A stretch of DNA of 64,000 nt from assembly GCF_001594005.1 (NCBI RefSeq), contig NZ_LTBA01000011.1:1-64000 (forward strand), given 5' to 3'. Each line of letters starts with the position of its first letter. Positions within the stretch are counted from its first letter, which is position 1. The position numbers were made by a program, and so were the translations under genes. A model generated the notes under the pieces. It was given only the letters and a program-made list of their open reading frames with translations, made no database searches and was not told the DNA's origin. The DNA is from Clostridium tepidiprofundi DSM 19306 (lineage in GTDB: Bacteria; Bacillota; Clostridia; Clostridiales; Clostridiaceae). Below, piece after piece: positions 45,622-56,439 of the stretch.

Positions 45622-45956
45622 ATTATCACTCCCCATAATTTTTTAGTATGTTTATATATGAGTAGCAAATTACTGTTTTGTGAGATATTATAGTATTTTT
45701 GTGCTTCTTTTAGTGCTGCTAATAAGTAATAAACTACTGTTTTATAAAATAAGCTGAAATGCTGTAATATGAATTTTCCAACTTAATAAGTGTAGAAAAA
45801 ACTTACGAGTGGTATTATTATATATTAAATATTGTATGTAAGTCCAACGAAAATCCTAAATGTTGGTTATGTAATTTTTGCAAAATTAGCTATTTCCTTA
45901 ATTGGATAATTAATGTATACTAAAGGTGGTACAAATTTTATTTTGGGGGAATTTCA
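45622..45956. other. Divergent intergenic region, no gene
   Basis: About 335 bp between the divergent FtsH-like and YkvA-domain genes. It is A/T-rich with short diverged direct repeats (TAGCAAATTACTGTTTTGTG and TAATAAACTACTGTTTTATA). A TATACT at about 45917 may serve the rightward gene. Confidence 0.5.
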
Positions 45957-47036
45957 ATGAATATTTCATCTGTTAATGTGGAAATAACTGAAAGAGATTT
46001 GCTTACTATAGTTGATGACGTTTTTAATGAATATATAGATTTAAAAGAATTATCGATAGATAATATTAATATAGGTGATAGCTTAAGTGTGCAGGGAAGA
46101 TACAAAAAAGGAATTACAGTTTCTTTTTCGGCAGAGTTGATCATAAATGGTGTTGATGACAATATTATCAGTATAAATATTAAGACTATAAAAGTAGCTA
46201 AGCTTTATATATTGAATTCGCTTAAGAATTTAATATTAAAGATTGCTTTAAAGGATCTTAATGTTATAGGTATTTCATTTAAAGAAGGAAATTTGTATAT
46301 TGATTTAAATAAGTTATCAAAAATTATTCCGTATGTAAACTTTGAAATCAAAAAGCTCGATACAGAAGCACATAAATTAAAAGCTCAAGTTGAAAATATA
46401 AATTATTTTAAGGACAAGCAAGTTGATACATTAGAGAGTTTGAAAAAGAGCAGTAAGTGTGGCACTGTTAAGGAAAATAATATTGAGAATAAGTATAATA
46501 AGTACAATAATGTTGATGAAGAGAATCTTAAAGATAAAATTTCGACAATAAATAATGAAAAGGAACAAGAATATAAAGAAGAATGTATAGATAATATTGA
46601 TGAAAATATAAACAAAAAAGAGGATATATATAGTTGTTTAAAAAATAAGATAGAGGAAAGTATACCCGAGAAACATAAAAAAATAGCAGAGTATGCATTG
46701 ATTTTACCAGATTTAATAGCATTGTTGATTAGATTGTTTAAGGATAAAAGGGTTAATATTAAGACAAAGGTTATAGTTGGAGGTATATTGACTTATTTGA
46801 TTTCACCAATAGATATATTGCCTGACAATATTCCTATTATAGGAAGTATAGATGATATAGCAATTGCCTTTTTTGCACTCGATATGATTATCAATCAAGT
46901 GCCAGAGCAAATTATTCTAGAAAATTGGCAAGGTGAAGATGACATAATAAGAATAATAAAGGAAGGTATTGGGTATATTTCTGAATTGGTGGGTAAGAGG
47001 AGGATTATAAAGCTAATTAGATTTATAAATTTCTAA
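45957..47036 (+). CDS. Protein with C-terminal YkvA (DUF1232) domain
   Basis: The 359-residue protein has an N-terminal beta-rich domain (about 1-130), a charged Asn/Glu/Lys-rich middle (about 150-225) and a C-terminal YkvA domain (about 225-340) with VGGILTYLISPIDILPDNIP and GSIDDIAIAFFALDMI, a short membrane-hairpin fold. YkvA proteins are membrane-associated and of unknown function. The long N-terminal extension is not usual for the family. The ATG is preceded by TTGGGGGAAT. It is followed by a small YtxH-like gene. Confidence 0.8.
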   Translation: MNISSVNVEITERDLLTIVDDVFNEYIDLKELSIDNINIGDSLSVQGRYKKGITVSFSAELIINGVDDNIISINIKTIKVAKLYILNSLKNLILKIALKDLNVIGISFKEGNLYIDLNKLSKIIPYVNFEIKKLDTEAHKLKAQVENINYFKDKQVDTLESLKKSSKCGTVKENNIENKYNKYNNVDEENLKDKISTINNEKEQEYKEECIDNIDENINKKEDIYSCLKNKIEESIPEKHKKIAEYALILPDLIALLIRLFKDKRVNIKTKVIVGGILTYLISPIDILPDNIPIIGSIDDIAIAFFALDMIINQVPEQIILENWQGEDDIIRIIKEGIGYISELVGKRRIIKLIRFINF

Positions 47037-47112
47037 GACTCCTTTTTATGTTTAATAATTCAAAAAATACATATCCTAATAAATAAGAAGATTTAGAAAG
47101 GATGTGTAAAGT

Positions 47113-47289
47113 ATGAGGGCAAGATATTTAAAAGGAGTTACTACTGGCATAATGATAGGTTTTACAGCTGGTATGATGCTTATACCACAGGCTGATAGAT
47201 CTACAAGAAGAAAGATGAAAAAATCCGCTAGGGTGGTTAGAAATACTGCTGAAGATGTATATGATTATATGAAACACATAGTTAGATAG
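47113..47289 (+). CDS. Small YtxH-like membrane protein
   Basis: An ATG at 47113 with AGAAAGGATG upstream opens a 58-codon frame ending at 47289. The product has a Gly-rich hydrophobic helix (GVTTGIMIGFTAGMMLIP) followed by a basic amphipathic tail (RRKMKKSARVVRNTAEDVYD), the plan of YtxH-type stress proteins. Its position after the YkvA-domain gene supports a membrane-stress context. Confidence 0.75.
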   Translation: MRARYLKGVTTGIMIGFTAGMMLIPQADRSTRRKMKKSARVVRNTAEDVYDYMKHIVR

Positions 47290-47392
47290 CTTTTGCTTGG
47301 TTCTCCAATATTCCCGCTTCTATAAGTGGGATATTGAAGCTTTTTGCTTCAGGTGGAGTGTTGAAGTTTTATATTACCAAAACGAGTTCACT
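47290..47392 (+). repeat. Dispersed multi-hairpin repeat, copy 7 (forward)
   Basis: CCCGCTTCTATAAGTGGGAT, TTGAAGCTTTTTGCTTCAGG, TGGAGTGTTGAAG and CAAAACGAGTTCACTTTT are in the family order. It starts at the stop of the YtxH-like gene. Confidence 0.85.
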
Positions 47393-47598
47393 TTTGAATA
47401 ATGACTTCTTGTAGCTTATTATTGTTGCGAGGAGTCGTTTTGTGGTATTAAAAACAAGTACATATATAAGAAAATTAAAATTCTTAATATTTTATGGGAT
47501 TTTTTGCAGTCAAAGCATAAATTGTGGTATAATAAAGGAAAATATTCTTTGCTTTGTTTAATATAATTAAATTTAGTTTATGAGAAGGAAGATTAATT

Positions 47599-48903
47599 AT
47601 GGAAATATTGTCTTTAGGGGAAAAAATCAAAAGGAAAAGAAAAAGTCTTAATATGACTTTGAAGGACTTGGCAGGGGATAGGATTACACCAGGTCAAATT
47701 AGCTTAGTGGAGACAGGTAAATCAAATCCAAGCATGGATTTATTAGAGTATTTAGCAGAAGCATTGAATACTTCTGTCGAATATTTAATGGAATCAGAGG
47801 AAAGTCAAGCAGAAAATATTTGTATTTACTATGAGAACATTGCAGAGACATATTTGCTTGATGCTTCTTTGAGTCTAGCAGAGGAATATGTTGAAAAGTC
47901 CTTGTATTATGCAGAAAAGTATCATTTAGAGTATAGGAAAGCTAAGAATCTTTTTTTAAGGGGAAAGATTTGTATTAAGAAAGATGAATTAGGCATTGCA
48001 CAACAATATTTATTATCTGCAAATGCAATTTTCATAAAAAATAATAAATATGAGGAAACTATAAATACATTTTTGAATTTAGGGATAATAACACTAAAGC
48101 TTAAGGCATATCATTCTTCGAGTAGTTATTTTAAGCAAGCTGAAAAGATATTTATAGATAATGATATAGGAAATGATTTTTTATTAGGAGAGATTTATTA
48201 TTACATAGCATATACATTTTTCAAACTTGAGGATATGGATAATTCTATAACATACTCTTTTTTAGCTCAAGAAAAATTTAAAAAGATTAACAATAAAAGA
48301 GAATATGCAAAATCACTTATTTTGCTTTCGAAGGAATATGTCGAAAAAGGGGATATTAAAAATGCAATAACTTTTTCTCAAAAAGCTTTAAGAACATATA
48401 AGGAGTTGAATAATTCTTATTATATTTCTGAAATTGAAAATGATTTGGGTAAATTATTTTACGAATTTGATAATATTGAACAGTCTATGCTTCATTTGCA
48501 AAATGCTAAGAGCATAAGAATTAAGAATAATGATAATAAATTAGTTGATACTTTGGTGAATATTTGTAATAATTATATTAAACTCAAAGACATAGATGAA
48601 AGCAAAAAAGTGCTAAAAGAGATAATGAATCAAGTTGAAAATGGGAACAACAAAGCACTTATTAGATATTATTTGTTGAAGTACAGGATTGATTTATTGG
48701 AGAGTAAACATTTAGAAGCAGAAAATACATTGGCTATGGCACTTGAATTTGCGAAAAGTATGGAATACTTAGAAGAAGCTTCAGAGATTGCAATAACACT
48801 TGGAAAATATTACATTGATCACGGTAATGATAAAAAGGCAGCAAAATATTTGAATGAGGGTGTTGAAATGTTTAGAAAGCAGGGGATTATTAAGGATAGT
48901 TAA
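47599..48903 (+). CDS. XRE-family regulator with TPR repeats (first of a tandem pair)
   Basis: The 434-residue protein has an N-terminal Cro/CI-type helix-turn-helix (about 7-61: LGEKIKRKRKSLNMTLKDLA) and about eight TPR-like helical repeats (about 75-430). This is the plan of RRNPP-type regulators that bind peptides through the TPR part. The neighbouring paralogue and clpB downstream suggest a common regulon. The ATG has AGAAGGAAG upstream. No secreted signal peptide gene is visible next to it. Confidence 0.9.
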   Translation: MEILSLGEKIKRKRKSLNMTLKDLAGDRITPGQISLVETGKSNPSMDLLEYLAEALNTSVEYLMESEESQAENICIYYENIAETYLLDASLSLAEEYVEKSLYYAEKYHLEYRKAKNLFLRGKICIKKDELGIAQQYLLSANAIFIKNNKYEETINTFLNLGIITLKLKAYHSSSSYFKQAEKIFIDNDIGNDFLLGEIYYYIAYTFFKLEDMDNSITYSFLAQEKFKKINNKREYAKSLILLSKEYVEKGDIKNAITFSQKALRTYKELNNSYYISEIENDLGKLFYEFDNIEQSMLHLQNAKSIRIKNNDNKLVDTLVNICNNYIKLKDIDESKKVLKEIMNQVENGNNKALIRYYLLKYRIDLLESKHLEAENTLAMALEFAKSMEYLEEASEIAITLGKYYIDHGNDKKAAKYLNEGVEMFRKQGIIKDS

Positions 48904-48925
48904 AGTTATGAATGGGTGATGGAAT

Positions 48926-50191
48926 ATGGAGATATTGTCAACGGGAGAAAAAATTAAAAGAGCTAGGGTGTTTAAAGGATATACGCTTAAACAGCTTTGT
49001 GGTGATAAGGTATCAGTTTCTAAAATGAGTTGTATAGAAAACAACAAAATTCAACCTGAAGATTGGATTATAAGATTTGTATGTGAGAAATTGGATTTGG
49101 ATTATGATTATTTAAATGAATCTATAGAAGAACAATTAAATAATAATCTTAAGTATTTGAAGGATAACAAGGATATTCCTGAATACAAAGAAGAGATTAG
49201 TAAGAATTTGGATTATTGTGAAAAGTATGAACTCTTTGATATGGCTATTGAATTTATGCATATATTGTTTGACTATTGTTTGGATAAGGATAAAGTGGAA
49301 ATACAAAGTTTATGCATTAAGTATTATGATTTATATCAAAAGGCATATAGTGAAAAAAATAGACTTGTTTTTTATATTGATATGGCAGCTTATTTTTATG
49401 AAAATAATGAGTATCAGCAAGCTATCAATTATTATAAAGATATTGAAAAATCTTTGTATGATAAACCAAATAAGAGCGATAAGGAATATCAAATATTGAT
49501 AGTTGCATTGTACAATTCAGCAGCATCATATGTTATGACTAAAAATCACAAAAAAGCATATAATACTGCTATGAAGATTGAGGAGTTTATAGAGTTTGTT
49601 AATAAAGATTGGAAAAAAGCAGATATATATCATATGCTTGCAATGCTTTCTTTGAGATTAGATAATACTAAATTTGATTTTTATGAAAAGAAGTCATATG
49701 AATACTATAAGGATAATGATAAGCTTAAGGCACAGGCTATCTACAATTATGCGGTTGTTATGCTTGATATAGGATTGTTAGATAGAGGTGTTAGTTATAT
49801 AAAAAAATGTCTTGAATATTTTCCGAAAGATGATATTATTTGTTTTGTAGATTATATGCTTATGTCTGTTGAGGAATTATTAGAAAGAGATTTTATTGAT
49901 GAAGCTAGAGAGATTTGTGATAATGCATTGAATTATTCAATTAAAATGGATAATATTAAGCATATTGAGAAGGCATATTATTTTAAGGCTATTGTTTCGT
50001 ATAAAAAAGGAGAATTTTCAATAGCAGAGATGTATATAAATTTAGCATTAGATGCTCTTTTGAAGTTCGGTACTAAGGAAGAAATTTATAAAAGATATAT
50101 TTATATGGGAAATATGTATTATAAGTTAAATAATATTGCAGATTCATTAAAATATTTTGATTTGGCAGTTAGATTGCAGAAAAAGATGTGA
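48926..50191 (+). CDS. XRE-family regulator with TPR repeats (second of a tandem pair)
   Basis: The 421-residue protein repeats the layout of its upstream neighbour: HTH (STGEKIKRARVFKGYTLKQL) followed by TPR-like helices. It is 22 bp after the first, so both are in one transcript, and it ends in a hairpin terminator overlapping its stop codon. The pair is probably a duplication that has diverged strongly, since the TPR parts differ. Confidence 0.88.
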   Translation: MEILSTGEKIKRARVFKGYTLKQLCGDKVSVSKMSCIENNKIQPEDWIIRFVCEKLDLDYDYLNESIEEQLNNNLKYLKDNKDIPEYKEEISKNLDYCEKYELFDMAIEFMHILFDYCLDKDKVEIQSLCIKYYDLYQKAYSEKNRLVFYIDMAAYFYENNEYQQAINYYKDIEKSLYDKPNKSDKEYQILIVALYNSAASYVMTKNHKKAYNTAMKIEEFIEFVNKDWKKADIYHMLAMLSLRLDNTKFDFYEKKSYEYYKDNDKLKAQAIYNYAVVMLDIGLLDRGVSYIKKCLEYFPKDDIICFVDYMLMSVEELLERDFIDEAREICDNALNYSIKMDNIKHIEKAYYFKAIVSYKKGEFSIAEMYINLALDALLKFGTKEEIYKRYIYMGNMYYKLNNIADSLKYFDLAVRLQKKM

Positions 50192-50215
50192 GTTGTTTTT
50201 GGCTTACATCTTTTT
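50180..50215 (+). terminator. Hairpin overlapping the second XRE-TPR stop codon
   Basis: AAAAAGATGTGAG (50180-50192) pairs with CTTACATCTTTTT (50203-50215), ending in a T run. It lies just before clpB. Confidence 0.8.
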
Positions 50216-50257
50216 GGCAATATAAAATTAGAAATAAAAATGGAAGGAGTTGATTTT

Positions 50258-52858
50258 ATGGATATTGAAAAATTAACTGTAAAGGTTCAAATGGCTATTA
50301 ATGATGCACATATGGTAGCTGTCAGATTTAATCATCAACAAATGGATAGTATTCACCTTTTTATGGCATTGATTTCTCAAGAAGATGGATTAGTGCCTAA
50401 TATTTTATCAAAGATGGATATAAACGTTAAAAATATTGTTAAGGATACAGAAGAAGAATTGAATAGAATGCCTAAAGTATTAGGTGAGAGTGCACAAGCA
50501 TCTAGTGTTTATCCTACAAGAAGATTTGAAGAGATTTTTATTAAAGCAGAGAAAATATCTAAGAGGTTTAAAGATTCATATATTAGTGTAGAACATGTTA
50601 TGCTTGCAATAATGGATATAGATAAAAATAGTTCAGTTGGAAAGATATTAAATAGATATGATATTACTGAAAAGAGATTTTTAGAAGTATTATCAAGCAT
50701 AAGGGGAAATCAAAGAGTTGAAACAAATGATCCAGAAGGAACTTATGAAGCTTTAGTTAAATACGGAAGAAACTTGGTTGAGGAGGCAAAGAAGCATAAG
50801 CTCGATCCTGTAATAGGGAGAGAGGATGAAATAAGAAGGGTAATAAGAATATTATCTAGAAGAACTAAAAATAATCCTGTTTTGATTGGAGAGCCTGGAG
50901 TTGGTAAGACAGCAATTGTAGAAGGTCTTGCTGAGAGGATTGTTAGAGGAGATGTTCCTGATGGATTAAGAGACAAAATTATTTTTTCTTTAGATATGGG
51001 ATCATTAATAGCTGGAGCAAAGTTTAGGGGAGAATTTGAAGAAAGACTTAAGGCTGTTTTAAAGGAAGTTGAAAAGAGTGAAGGTAAAATAATTTTATTT
51101 ATAGATGAGATTCATACAATAGTTGGTGCAGGTAAAACTGAAGGTGCTATGGATGCAGGAAATTTAATCAAACCAATGCTTGCTAGAGGGGAATTGCATT
51201 GTATTGGAGCTACAACTTTTGATGAGTATAGAAAGTATATAGAAAAGGATAAGGCGCTTGAAAGAAGATTTCAACAGGTAATTGTTGATGAGCCTACTGT
51301 TGAAGAAACTATTTCTATACTGAGAGGGCTTAAGGAAAAATTTGAAATTCACCACGGTATTAGAATTCACGACAATGCTATAGTAGCAGCAGGAAAGCTA
51401 TCTCATAGATACATTACAGATAGATTTTTGCCTGATAAGGCAATAGATTTGATTGATGAAGCATGTGCAATGATAAGAACAGAAATAGATAGCTTACCAA
51501 CAGAAATGGATGATGTTAGAAGAAAGATATTCCAGCTTGAAATAGAAAAGGAGGCATTATCAAAGGAAAAAGATAAACCTTCTCAAGAAAGATTGAAAGC
51601 AATAGAAAAAGAGCTTAGCAATTTGAGAGAAAAGGATGATGAATATACTGCTAAATATGAAAAGGAAAAAGCAAAAATTCAAGAACTTAGGGCTTTGAAA
51701 GAGAAGATTGATGAAGCAAAAGGCACTCTTGAAAAGGCTGAAAGGGAATATGATTTAAATAAGGTTGCTGAGATTAAGTATGGTGTTATTCCTGATTTAG
51801 AAAGGCAAATAGCAGAAAAAGAAGAACAATTAAAGGAATTTAGTGGTAATGCATTATTAAAACAAGAGGTTACAGAAAATGAGATATCTGAGATAGTTTC
51901 AAAATGGACCGGTATTCCTGTGAACAAATTGGTTGAAGGAGATAGAAAGAAGCTTTTAAGACTTGAAGATGAGCTTTCAAAAAGAGTTATTGGACAGGAT
52001 GAAGCTGTAAAAGCTGTTTCAAATGCAGTTATTAGAGCTAGAGCAGGATTGAAAGATTCTAGAAGGCCTATTGGTTCATTTATATTCTTAGGACCAACTG
52101 GAGTAGGTAAGACACAACTTGCTAAGACACTTGCGAATACTCTTTTTGATAGTGAGGAAAATATTATAAGGATTGATATGTCAGAATACATGGAAAAATA
52201 TTCGGTGTCAAGGCTTATAGGTGCTCCTCCAGGATATGTTGGTTATGAAGAAGGAGGGCAGTTGACTGAAGCTGTTAGAAGGAAACCTTATAGTGTAATA
52301 TTATTTGATGAGATAGAGAAAGCTCATGATGATGTGTTTAATATATTCCTTCAGATACTGGATGATGGAAGATTAACCGATAATAAGGGGCAAGTTGTTG
52401 ACTTTAAAAACTGTATAATAATAATGACATCGAATATAGGTAGTGGGTATTTGCTTGAAAATCTAAAGGGAGATAAAATTGATGATAATACAAAGGCTAA
52501 AGTTATGAATGAAATGAAGGCAAGATTTAAGCCGGAGTTTTTAAATAGACTTGATGATATTATCATGTTTAAGACGCTTAATATCAATGAAATCGAAAGA
52601 ATTATTGATATATTTATTGATGATATAAGAGCTAGACTAAAGGATAAGAATATTACTCTTAAAATTACTGATAGGGCTAAGGAATTAATGGCAAAAGAAG
52701 GATATGACCCTATTTATGGAGCTAGACCACTCAAGAGATATATTGAGAATACGTTAGAAACAGCACTTGCTAGAAAAATAATAAAAGGTGAAATATATGA
52801 AGGTTCAGCTGTTGGAGTAGATGTTGTAAATGATAATATTGTTATTGAAAAGATATAA
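50258..52858 (+). CDS. clpB: ATP-dependent disaggregase ClpB
   Basis: The start is ATG 50258 with AAGGAGTTGA upstream. The 866-residue protein has a Clp N-domain, AAA1 with Walker A GEPGVGKT (about 212-219), a coiled-coil middle domain (about 400-525), AAA2 with GPTGVGKT (about 612-619) and the sensor and C-terminal regions ([12 protein letters not shown]). It disaggregates proteins with DnaK. No CIRCE or CtsR operator was seen. The ClpP-binding loop IGF/IGL is not obvious, which fits ClpB rather than ClpC/ClpA. Confidence 0.95.
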   Translation: MDIEKLTVKVQMAINDAHMVAVRFNHQQMDSIHLFMALISQEDGLVPNILSKMDINVKNIVKDTEEELNRMPKVLGESAQASSVYPTRRFEEIFIKAEKISKRFKDSYISVEHVMLAIMDIDKNSSVGKILNRYDITEKRFLEVLSSIRGNQRVETNDPEGTYEALVKYGRNLVEEAKKHKLDPVIGREDEIRRVIRILSRRTKNNPVLIGEPGVGKTAIVEGLAERIVRGDVPDGLRDKIIFSLDMGSLIAGAKFRGEFEERLKAVLKEVEKSEGKIILFIDEIHTIVGAGKTEGAMDAGNLIKPMLARGELHCIGATTFDEYRKYIEKDKALERRFQQVIVDEPTVEETISILRGLKEKFEIHHGIRIHDNAIVAAGKLSHRYITDRFLPDKAIDLIDEACAMIRTEIDSLPTEMDDVRRKIFQLEIEKEALSKEKDKPSQERLKAIEKELSNLREKDDEYTAKYEKEKAKIQELRALKEKIDEAKGTLEKAEREYDLNKVAEIKYGVIPDLERQIAEKEEQLKEFSGNALLKQEVTENEISEIVSKWTGIPVNKLVEGDRKKLLRLEDELSKRVIGQDEAVKAVSNAVIRARAGLKDSRRPIGSFIFLGPTGVGKTQLAKTLANTLFDSEENIIRIDMSEYMEKYSVSRLIGAPPGYVGYEEGGQLTEAVRRKPYSVILFDEIEKAHDDVFNIFLQILDDGRLTDNKGQVVDFKNCIIIMTSNIGSGYLLENLKGDKIDDNTKAKVMNEMKARFKPEFLNRLDDIIMFKTLNINEIERIIDIFIDDIRARLKDKNITLKITDRAKELMAKEGYDPIYGARPLKRYIENTLETALARKIIKGEIYEGSAVGVDVVNDNIVIEKI

Positions 52859-52958
52859 AAGTGGGAGTATTATAGGCTCGATAAAGATATGTGGCTAAAA
52901 GTGAAAGCTGTTTTAACAGTTTAATGAACAGAATCAATTAGTAAAATTGTCTAAAAGC

Positions 52959-52987
52959 AAAAGCTGTCCTTGCAAAGGGCAGCTTTT
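52959..52987. terminator. Hairpin between convergent clpB and gatD
   Basis: AAAAGCTGTCCTT and AAGGGCAGCTTTT form a 13-bp stem with one G-U pair. It is likely a bidirectional terminator, better supported on the minus strand where a T-rich run follows. Confidence 0.7.
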
Positions 52988-53024
52988 AAGCATACAATGG
53001 TTTATACTATTTTTAAATAGTATA

Positions 53025-53765
53025 TTAATTATTTCCATTGGTTTCTCTTGTAATAATAAATTCTTTTGCCATCAGTTCTAGAGAATCATCAAGCATAGAG
53101 AGGGCAACCTCATCATATTTATTTTGTAGAGCTAATTTGAGGAGTCTATCGGCAAGTTCAGGATTTTTAGATAGAAGTGAACCGTGAAAATAGGTGCAAA
53201 ATGTGTTTTTGTATATGCAACCTTCATAGCCATCTTCACCATTGTTACCGTACCCAATTATAACCCTACCAAGTGGTTTGAGGTTACCTATATAGGTTTT
53301 ACCTGAATGATTTTCAAATCCAACATAGGTTTCATCGAATTCTTTATTGTATATTATTGTATTTCCTATAAATCTTTTTTTACCAGCTTCTGTATATATA
53401 TCTAAAATTCCAAGACCTTTTAATTTCTCGCCAGATGGAGTTGTATAGTACTTGCCTAATAATTGGTATCCTCCACAAATACATAGAAAAACCTTTCCGC
53501 TTTCGATATATTCTTTAATAGCTGAGGCTTTGTTTTTTAATAAATCATCAGATACTATTGATTGTTCAAAATCTTGCCCTCCTCCGAAAAATACTATATC
53601 GTATTTTTCGGGTTCAAAAGCATCATTGATTGATATATTGATAATATTCACTTTTATATTTCTTTTTTCTGCTCTATGCTTTAATATCAAAATATTACCC
53701 ATATCACCATAAACATTTAGTAGGTCAGGATACAGGTGACATATATTTAATTCCATATTGATCAT
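53025..53765 (-). CDS. gatD: Lipid II isoglutaminyl synthase, amidotransferase subunit
   Basis: The 246-residue class I glutamine amidotransferase-like protein has Cys97 in FLCICGGYQLLG and His in TYFHGSLLSKNP (about 194). With MurT, encoded immediately upstream on the same strand, it converts the D-Glu of lipid II to D-isoglutamine. The pair is separated by only 29 bases. The gene overlaps no other and ends near the clpB terminator. Confidence 0.92.
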   Translation of the reverse strand: MINMELNICHLYPDLLNVYGDMGNILILKHRAEKRNIKVNIINISINDAFEPEKYDIVFFGGGQDFEQSIVSDDLLKNKASAIKEYIESGKVFLCICGGYQLLGKYYTTPSGEKLKGLGILDIYTEAGKKRFIGNTIIYNKEFDETYVGFENHSGKTYIGNLKPLGRVIIGYGNNGEDGYEGCIYKNTFCTYFHGSLLSKNPELADRLLKLALQNKYDEVALSMLDDSLELMAKEFIITRETNGNN

Positions 53766-53794
53766 CCTTTTTTAAAATTTGATTTCAATATTTT

Positions 53795-55153
53795 TTACCA
53801 TAATTTTTTAATATATTTTCTATTGTATAAGAATTTTCTAAAATCAATCATTGCAGTGTACGTAGCAAGCAAATAAACTGTTTTTTCATCACATTTGATT
53901 ATTTCACTTAACAGTGCTTCAAAGTCTTTGCACATATGAAATTTATCACTATTAAAACCTGCAATTTTTAATCTTACGGCTAAATCATATAATCTTATTC
54001 CTGATATCATTATTTTGTCTACGTTTAAAGAGGTTAATTTTTCAAAGTTTACATCCCATATCCAAGAAACATCTCTTCCATCAGCATAGTTATCATTTAG
54101 CATGAATGCTAAATTTATTTTGCTTTCATCAAGAGAAATGGCATTTATTGCTTGATCATATCCAGCAGGATTTTTTACTAAAATAATTTTCAACTCTTTA
54201 TCTTCTATATTTATTGTTTCTTGTCTTCCAAAGCTGCTATTTTGTTTTTGAAGTGAATGCTTAATTACATTATTTTCAATATTAAGCACTCTTGATACAG
54301 TATATGCACAGAGTGCATTATATATATTATATGTTCCGGGTTGATTTATGGATATTTCATTATTGTTTATTTCAACTATTGAACCAGACTTTGATTGTTC
54401 AACTATTTTGTCTATATGATAATCTAATTCAGGTCGTTTATATCCGCAATTGGTGCAGTAATAATCACCAAGATGGTTATAGGTAACGAAGTTATATTTA
54501 TAGTTACATTTGCAGAATTTACAAAATTTTGCATCAGCATTCAAATCCACAGATATTGTATCATCTATAGCACAGTTGAATCCATAATATATTTTTTTGT
54601 TTGGAACATCTATATTTCCTAAAAGAGATTCATCACCGTTTAATACTAAAAGGGATTTTGGTGACTTTTTAATGCCACACAGTATTTTTTCAAGTGTTGT
54701 ATATACTTCACCATATCTATCTAATTGATCTCTAAAAAGATTGGTTATACATATTATTTCTGGTGAAATGTATTCTGTTATGTATTTTACATTTGCTTCA
54801 TCAACTTCTATTACGGCATATTTAACGTTATTGTTTGTAAATTTATAATTATCTACAAAACAAGCGGTTATACCTGAAAACATATTAGCACCAGAGCTAT
54901 TGGTAATTACTTCTTGATTGGTGCTTGAAATAATATTGTAAATCATATTTGTTGTAGTTGTTTTACCATTAGTTCCTGTAATCAATATTACTTTGTAATT
55001 TTTTGATATTGTATTTAGAATATTTTTATCGATTTTAAGTGCAACTTTTCCTGGGAAATTTGTACCTCCTTTTAAAAATGTTTTTGACATCTTTAAAATT
55101 AATTTTGATGTTATAATGCTAATAAATGATTTCGCTTGTATTTTAAACACCAC
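53795..55153 (-). CDS. murT: Lipid II isoglutaminyl synthase, Mur ligase subunit
   Basis: The 452-residue Mur-ligase-like protein has the ATP loop GTNGKTTTT (60-68) and a Cys4 zinc-ribbon insertion (CKFCKCNY... YYCTNCGYKRP, about 203-231), the hallmark of MurT, followed by the DUF1727 C-terminal domain. It activates the lipid II D-Glu for amidation by GatD. It begins five bases after the CapA-like gene, so capA-murT-gatD form one minus-strand operon. Confidence 0.92.
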   Translation of the reverse strand: MVFKIQAKSFISIITSKLILKMSKTFLKGGTNFPGKVALKIDKNILNTISKNYKVILITGTNGKTTTTNMIYNIISSTNQEVITNSSGANMFSGITACFVDNYKFTNNNVKYAVIEVDEANVKYITEYISPEIICITNLFRDQLDRYGEVYTTLEKILCGIKKSPKSLLVLNGDESLLGNIDVPNKKIYYGFNCAIDDTISVDLNADAKFCKFCKCNYKYNFVTYNHLGDYYCTNCGYKRPELDYHIDKIVEQSKSGSIVEINNNEISINQPGTYNIYNALCAYTVSRVLNIENNVIKHSLQKQNSSFGRQETINIEDKELKIILVKNPAGYDQAINAISLDESKINLAFMLNDNYADGRDVSWIWDVNFEKLTSLNVDKIMISGIRLYDLAVRLKIAGFNSDKFHMCKDFEALLSEIIKCDEKTVYLLATYTAMIDFRKFLYNRKYIKKLW

Positions 55154-55158
55154 CTTGC

Positions 55159-56412
55159 TTATTTTAAATCGCTTATGTTTATTATGTGATAATCATCATT
55201 GTCTACTTTAAAACCATAACTGGGTGTGATAGAAGTAAGTTTCTTAAAGAATCTTTTCTTTTCATCACCATATAATGGAGTTGGACAGTAATCATTTATA
55301 TTTTTAACCGAAGAAACACTGCATGGAATAACTCTAATTCCTAGTCTTATAAGTTTAGAGTTTTTAAATACATATTTATGTTGAAGAATAAAGGTATCCT
55401 TGTCCTTAGGATTATTATTCCCTCCAAAACAGAAATTACCTAAACTATAGCAAATAAATCTGTTCTTGTATTTTTCTATGCACTGTATAACATGAGGATG
55501 ATGGCCTATTATAATATCGGCACCATAATCAATTGCTAAATGCGCTATTTGCCTTTGATATGATTCTGGTGCATAATGATTTTCCTTTCCCCAGTGTATG
55601 TTGATTATTACAATGCAATTCTGCTCTTTTAGATATTCAATGTCTTTTTTTAATTTGTTTTTGAATTGAGGGGTAATACCCCATGCCTTATATCCTAAAA
55701 ATCCAAATTTTTCACCTTTAATATTTTTGATAAGTTTATTGTCCATTCCAAAATATTCAATGTTTTCATTTTTAAGAGCTTCTAGTGTATCATCAAATCC
55801 TTTTTGTTTATAATCAAATGTGTGATTGTTTGAAACATTTACTGATTCAATTGATCCCTCTTTTAGTATTTTAGCATAGCTAGGAGGAGCTTTAAAGGTA
55901 AAAAGTTTATTGGCTTTATCATTTGAATTTGTAAATGTGGTTTCTAAATTTGCAGTTGTGTAGTCATCGTTGCTCAAATAATTAACTACATTTTTGAAAA
56001 AGTATGAATAATCGCCTTTTTGCTTATTAAAAACATCTGTGAAAGTATGCCAAGAGAACTTTTCATCAGTTCCTATGGTGCAATCTCCAACTGAAGATAT
56101 AACAACTTCAGTAGTATTGTCTTCTTTTTTATTATCTATGTTATTTTCATATTCACCTTTATTTGTTGTTTTATTGTTTTTAATATCTGATTCATTATCA
56201 TTATTTGTTATTTTATCTGTTGTGTCGCTTGGTGTGTTTTTAGGTATAACAATATTACCTAGTTCGTTTTTGTTATTAGTGCTTCTAGACTTATTTGATA
56301 CAAAATAAATTCCAAATAGAGCAATTATAATAATTACAGATGTAATGAAAGCTATATTACGTCGTCTTTTTTTTCTTTCATTAATTAATCTCTTTCTTCT
56401 AGAATTTCGCAT
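55159..56412 (-). CDS. CapA-family (metallophosphatase-fold) envelope protein
   Basis: The 417-residue protein has an Arg/Lys-rich start and one membrane helix (about 19-40), a Thr/Asn/Asp linker (about 45-100) and a CapA/PgsA-type calcineurin-like domain: SSVGDCTIGT, NVSNNHTFDYKQKGFDDTL, VIINIHWGKENHY and GADIIIGHHPHVIQ. CapA is needed for poly-gamma-glutamate capsule or related surface functions outside the membrane. Its operon with murT-gatD ties it to peptidoglycan or lipid II glutamate chemistry. No capB/capC is nearby. Confidence 0.88.
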   Translation of the reverse strand: MRNSRRKRLINERKKRRRNIAFITSVIIIIALFGIYFVSNKSRSTNNKNELGNIVIPKNTPSDTTDKITNNDNESDIKNNKTTNKGEYENNIDNKKEDNTTEVVISSVGDCTIGTDEKFSWHTFTDVFNKQKGDYSYFFKNVVNYLSNDDYTTANLETTFTNSNDKANKLFTFKAPPSYAKILKEGSIESVNVSNNHTFDYKQKGFDDTLEALKNENIEYFGMDNKLIKNIKGEKFGFLGYKAWGITPQFKNKLKKDIEYLKEQNCIVIINIHWGKENHYAPESYQRQIAHLAIDYGADIIIGHHPHVIQCIEKYKNRFICYSLGNFCFGGNNNPKDKDTFILQHKYVFKNSKLIRLGIRVIPCSVSSVKNINDYCPTPLYGDEKKRFFKKLTSITPSYGFKVDNDDYHIINISDLK

Positions 56413-56439
56413 TATTTCACCTCACAAACTTTTTACAGG

